Shown piece by piece: positions 6,130-8,051 of a stretch of DNA of 8,051 nt. The position numbers and the translations under genes were made by a program. Below the pieces are notes generated by a model that saw only the letters and a list, made by a program, of their open reading frames with translations, ran no database searches and was not told the DNA's origin. The stretch's first letter is position 1. Every line of letters starts with the position of its first letter. This DNA is from Chloroflexota bacterium (lineage in GTDB: Bacteria; Chloroflexota; Anaerolineae; J102), in NCBI GenBank assembly GCA_013152695.1, contig JAADFV010000077.1:1-8051 (forward strand), read 5' to 3'.

Positions 6130-7896
6130 ATGACTGTGCGAACGATTACCGGAACAATAACCCTACGCACTCCCTTGCACGTGGGATCGGGCCAAGGCAA
6201 TGACACGGTGGATGATCTGCTGCGACGCGACGCCCGCGGTCGCCTGATCATCCCCGGCCCGAGCCTGGCCGGAGCGTTGCGAGCCATAGCCACCCGTCTG
6301 GCTCCGCGACTAGGTGGGGGTGTGTGCCAGGCTTTACAGACGAATCCGCAAAAAGGTAGGGCGTGTGGGTGTCTAACCTGTCGGCTTTTTGGCGATATCA
6401 ACCCACAGGAGACAGAGGGCGCGGCCTCAGGGATGATTATCTACGATGCGGTGCTGACGGATGATCCGGGCACGGTGATTCGCGATGGCGTGGGCATTGA
6501 CCGGGCAACCGGAGCCGCGGCTCGCAAGGAACGGTTGAAGTTCGATCTGGAAGTGTTGCCTGCAGGCGCGGTCTTTCATCTGCGCATGGAACTGGACCCT
6601 TATTTCCACAATGACAAAGCGTTGCAACTGCTGGCGGCCAGCCTGACAGAATGGCGGGCGGACCGAGGCGTGGTGGGCGGCCGCGTGGCCCGTGGGCTGG
6701 GCGCGTTTTCACTGGAGGAGATTACCTTTCAGGACGAAACCCCGACCGATGCGGCTTCATTGGTGGCGTTCTTGAAACAGGGCCCCGACTGGCAGGGAAG
6801 CGGACGAGACAAAAGCTGGGTGACAAAGCTAACCAAGAGTGCGCGTGCCAGCTTAAGCGCCTGGCCCGAAGCAAAAAAGGATATCCCCGTGGCCCGGACC
6901 TGGCTATTGGCGGAATTCACCCTGGTCGCAGATGGCCCCATCCTTATCAACGATCCGGTGCGGGCTGCGCAGGGAGGCTTCGATCACGCCCCGCTGCTAG
7001 CCACGTATGACAAAAACGCCCGTCCGGTGTTGCCAGGCTCCAGTCTTCGGGGCGTGCTGCGCAGCCAGGCGGAACGCATTGCCCGCACCCTGGCCACCCG
7101 CCATCCCGAGGGTTGGGAACATTTCAAAGCGCACTGTCCGGCTTGTAATCCACTGACCACAAATACAGGTGATCCGGTCGCCAGTTGTAACAGCTTCATC
7201 AAAGGGTTGCCTGCAAAAGAACGACGGAAGCTCGATAAAATCGGCGCAGAAGATTATCTGTGCATGGCCTGTCGCCTGTTTGGCAGCCCCTGGAATGGCA
7301 GCCGTTTGCGGGTGGAGGACGCGTACCTGGAACCGGGAACAGATCCCAAGCCGAAGGTGATGGATTTTCTGGCCATCGATCGCTTCACCGGCGGGGGACG
7401 GGAGGGCGCCAAGTTCGACGCAGTGACGTTGTGGAAGCCTCGATTCCGGGTGCGGTTATTCCTGGAAAACCCACAACCGTGGGAGTTGGGCTGGCTGGCC
7501 TTGACGCTGCGAGACCTGCACGAGGGCCTGACCACGGTGGGCTTTGGTCGAACCAAAGGCTTTGGCCGGGTGCAGATCGACTCGCCCGAGGTCAGCTTTG
7601 GCGCGTTGCACAAGGATGATTGGTTGATGTTGGCCACTTCTGAGGAGGAAAAAGCGCATGCTCTGGCAGTGTGGCCCCAGCAACCCGATTTCAGCGGTCT
7701 GTACACCGTACTGAGTTATGCCGCCACGCAAAAGGACGACTGGCTGAAGCTGGCCAATGACTGGGTGAAGGCGTTCCACGCCGAGATAGAAGCGCATCCT
7801 CGCCACACTGGTTTTGTCTTGCAAAAAGACAGCTACTTCGATAGAAAGGCTGGCCGCTACCAGCTTTCGCAGCTTTACCCCGTGGAGGCAGGATAA
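6130..7896 (+). CDS. Double Cas7 (Cas7-Cas7, 'Cas7-2x') backbone protein, type III-D2/III-Dv
   Basis: Two Csm3-like Cas7 modules in one 588-residue chain, expected to occupy two adjacent positions on the crRNA and cut bound target RNA. Module 1 (about 1-200): PLHVGSG (15-21), aspartate pair D28/D29, IIPGPSLAGALR (40-51), CGCLTCRLFGD (79-89), VGIDRATGAA (121-130) and the Gly loop RVARGLGAF (185-193). Module 2 (about 258-490): a strand with LVADGPILI (265-273), D285 in GGFDHAPLL, VLPGSSLRGVLR (300-311), a Cys cluster (C336, C339, C353) ending in CMACRLFGS (378-386), LAIDRFTGGG (414-423) and TKGFGRVQI (475-483). By alignment with the Csm3 motif vDn...IPGSSLKG, D28 and D285 are the likely catalytic residues. 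Residues 490-588 are an extension with no Cas7 motif and carry KDDWLMLA (495-502) and KDDWLKLA (535-542). The start has AGGAGGTGA (6118-6126), three bases before ATG but with its GGAGG core six bases away. The stop overlaps the next ATG by one base. Confidence 0.93.
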   Translation: MTVRTITGTITLRTPLHVGSGQGNDTVDDLLRRDARGRLIIPGPSLAGALRAIATRLAPRLGGGVCQALQTNPQKGRACGCLTCRLFGDINPQETEGAASGMIIYDAVLTDDPGTVIRDGVGIDRATGAAARKERLKFDLEVLPAGAVFHLRMELDPYFHNDKALQLLAASLTEWRADRGVVGGRVARGLGAFSLEEITFQDETPTDAASLVAFLKQGPDWQGSGRDKSWVTKLTKSARASLSAWPEAKKDIPVARTWLLAEFTLVADGPILINDPVRAAQGGFDHAPLLATYDKNARPVLPGSSLRGVLRSQAERIARTLATRHPEGWEHFKAHCPACNPLTTNTGDPVASCNSFIKGLPAKERRKLDKIGAEDYLCMACRLFGSPWNGSRLRVEDAYLEPGTDPKPKVMDFLAIDRFTGGGREGAKFDAVTLWKPRFRVRLFLENPQPWELGWLALTLRDLHEGLTTVGFGRTKGFGRVQIDSPEVSFGALHKDDWLMLATSEEEKAHALAVWPQQPDFSGLYTVLSYAATQKDDWLKLANDWVKAFHAEIEAHPRHTGFVLQKDSYFDRKAGRYQLSQLYPVEAG

Positions 7897-8051
7897 TGAC
7901 CACAAAGACGATTGATTTCGAACAAATCTGGCAGAGTATTCAGAAAGCCAGACTGAAAGAAGAGGACACATTTCCTCAGGCATGGGGCGGGCGGTTCGCG
8001 GCCCAGACCCCTACCGACTTTCTGGAAAAGTGGCTGGGGAGCAATCTGGCG
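7896..8051 (+). CDS. Unidentified operon gene, 5' part only
   Basis: The ATG at 7896-7898 shares one base with the double-Cas7 stop (TAATG) and has GGAGG at 7884-7888, seven bases upstream, so translation is very likely coupled. The frame stays open for 52 codons to the window edge. The visible protein is hydrophilic with no signal peptide or membrane segment, and includes IDFEQIWQSIQKAR, FPQAWGGRF and DFLEKWLGSNLA. It does not begin like a RAMP protein (no opening strand with a Gly-rich turn). In III-Dv loci the expected remaining partners are a Cas7 with an insertion and Csx19. Either is possible, but 52 residues do not identify it. Confidence 0.8.
   Translation, partial: MTTKTIDFEQIWQSIQKARLKEEDTFPQAWGGRFAAQTPTDFLEKWLGSNLA

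Noticed and set aside
7643..7660. AGGAGG nine bases before an ATG in the double Cas7 gene
   Set aside because: The ATG is out of frame and the resulting frame ends after 18 codons.
3730..7896. Single-protein III-E effector (Cas7-11)
   Set aside because: Cas10 is present and the backbone is split into two genes with proper stops, SD sites and starts, so it is not III-E.
7456..7983. 175-codon minus-strand frame across the gene 4/gene 5 junction
   Set aside because: The plus-strand genes there have motifs, SD sites and coupled stop/start; the minus frame shows no recognisable protein features.
1..8051. CRISPR array or tRNA/rRNA gene
   Set aside because: No regularly spaced repeats and no RNA-gene features were seen; apart from 1-289 the window is nearly all coding.

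Overview
The window is most of a type III CRISPR-Cas effector operon, reading left to right on the + strand. It comes from a bacterium: all five genes are preceded by a strong GGAGG-type ribosome binding site and the genes are packed almost end to end. I cannot name the genus. The protein set and its fusions best match the III-D variant called III-D2 or III-Dv, whose known example is in Synechocystis. In that variant the usual separate backbone subunits are merged into multidomain proteins, and it is regarded as an intermediate on the way to the single-protein III-E effector (Cas7-11).

Layout: bases 1-289 hold no recognisable gene. They contain a C-free, purine-rich tract, a short open frame with protein-like content that does not look translatable, repeated short words and a hairpin just before the operon. 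Next are (1) a CARF-HEPN protein of the Csm6/Csx1/TIGR02710 type (290-2026); (2) a Cas10 with an intact GGDD cyclase motif and a zinc cluster but no HD nuclease domain (2048-3733); (3) a Cas7-Csx10(Cas5)-Cas11-like fusion (3730-6126); (4) a double Cas7 protein (6130-7896); and (5) the first 52 codons of another gene (7896 to the window end), unidentified but translationally coupled to the operon. No CRISPR array, cas1, cas2 or cas6 lies in the window.

How they are expected to work together (inference from family knowledge): the Cas7, Cas5 and Cas11 modules of genes 3 and 4 hold a crRNA and bind complementary RNA. Aspartates in the Cas7 modules are candidates for cutting that RNA at regular spacing. 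Target binding would switch on the Cas10 palm domains to make cyclic oligoadenylate. This second messenger would bind the CARF domain of gene 1 and activate its HEPN ribonuclease. With no HD domain in Cas10, signalling and backbone RNA cleavage are the only obvious output activities among the genes seen here.
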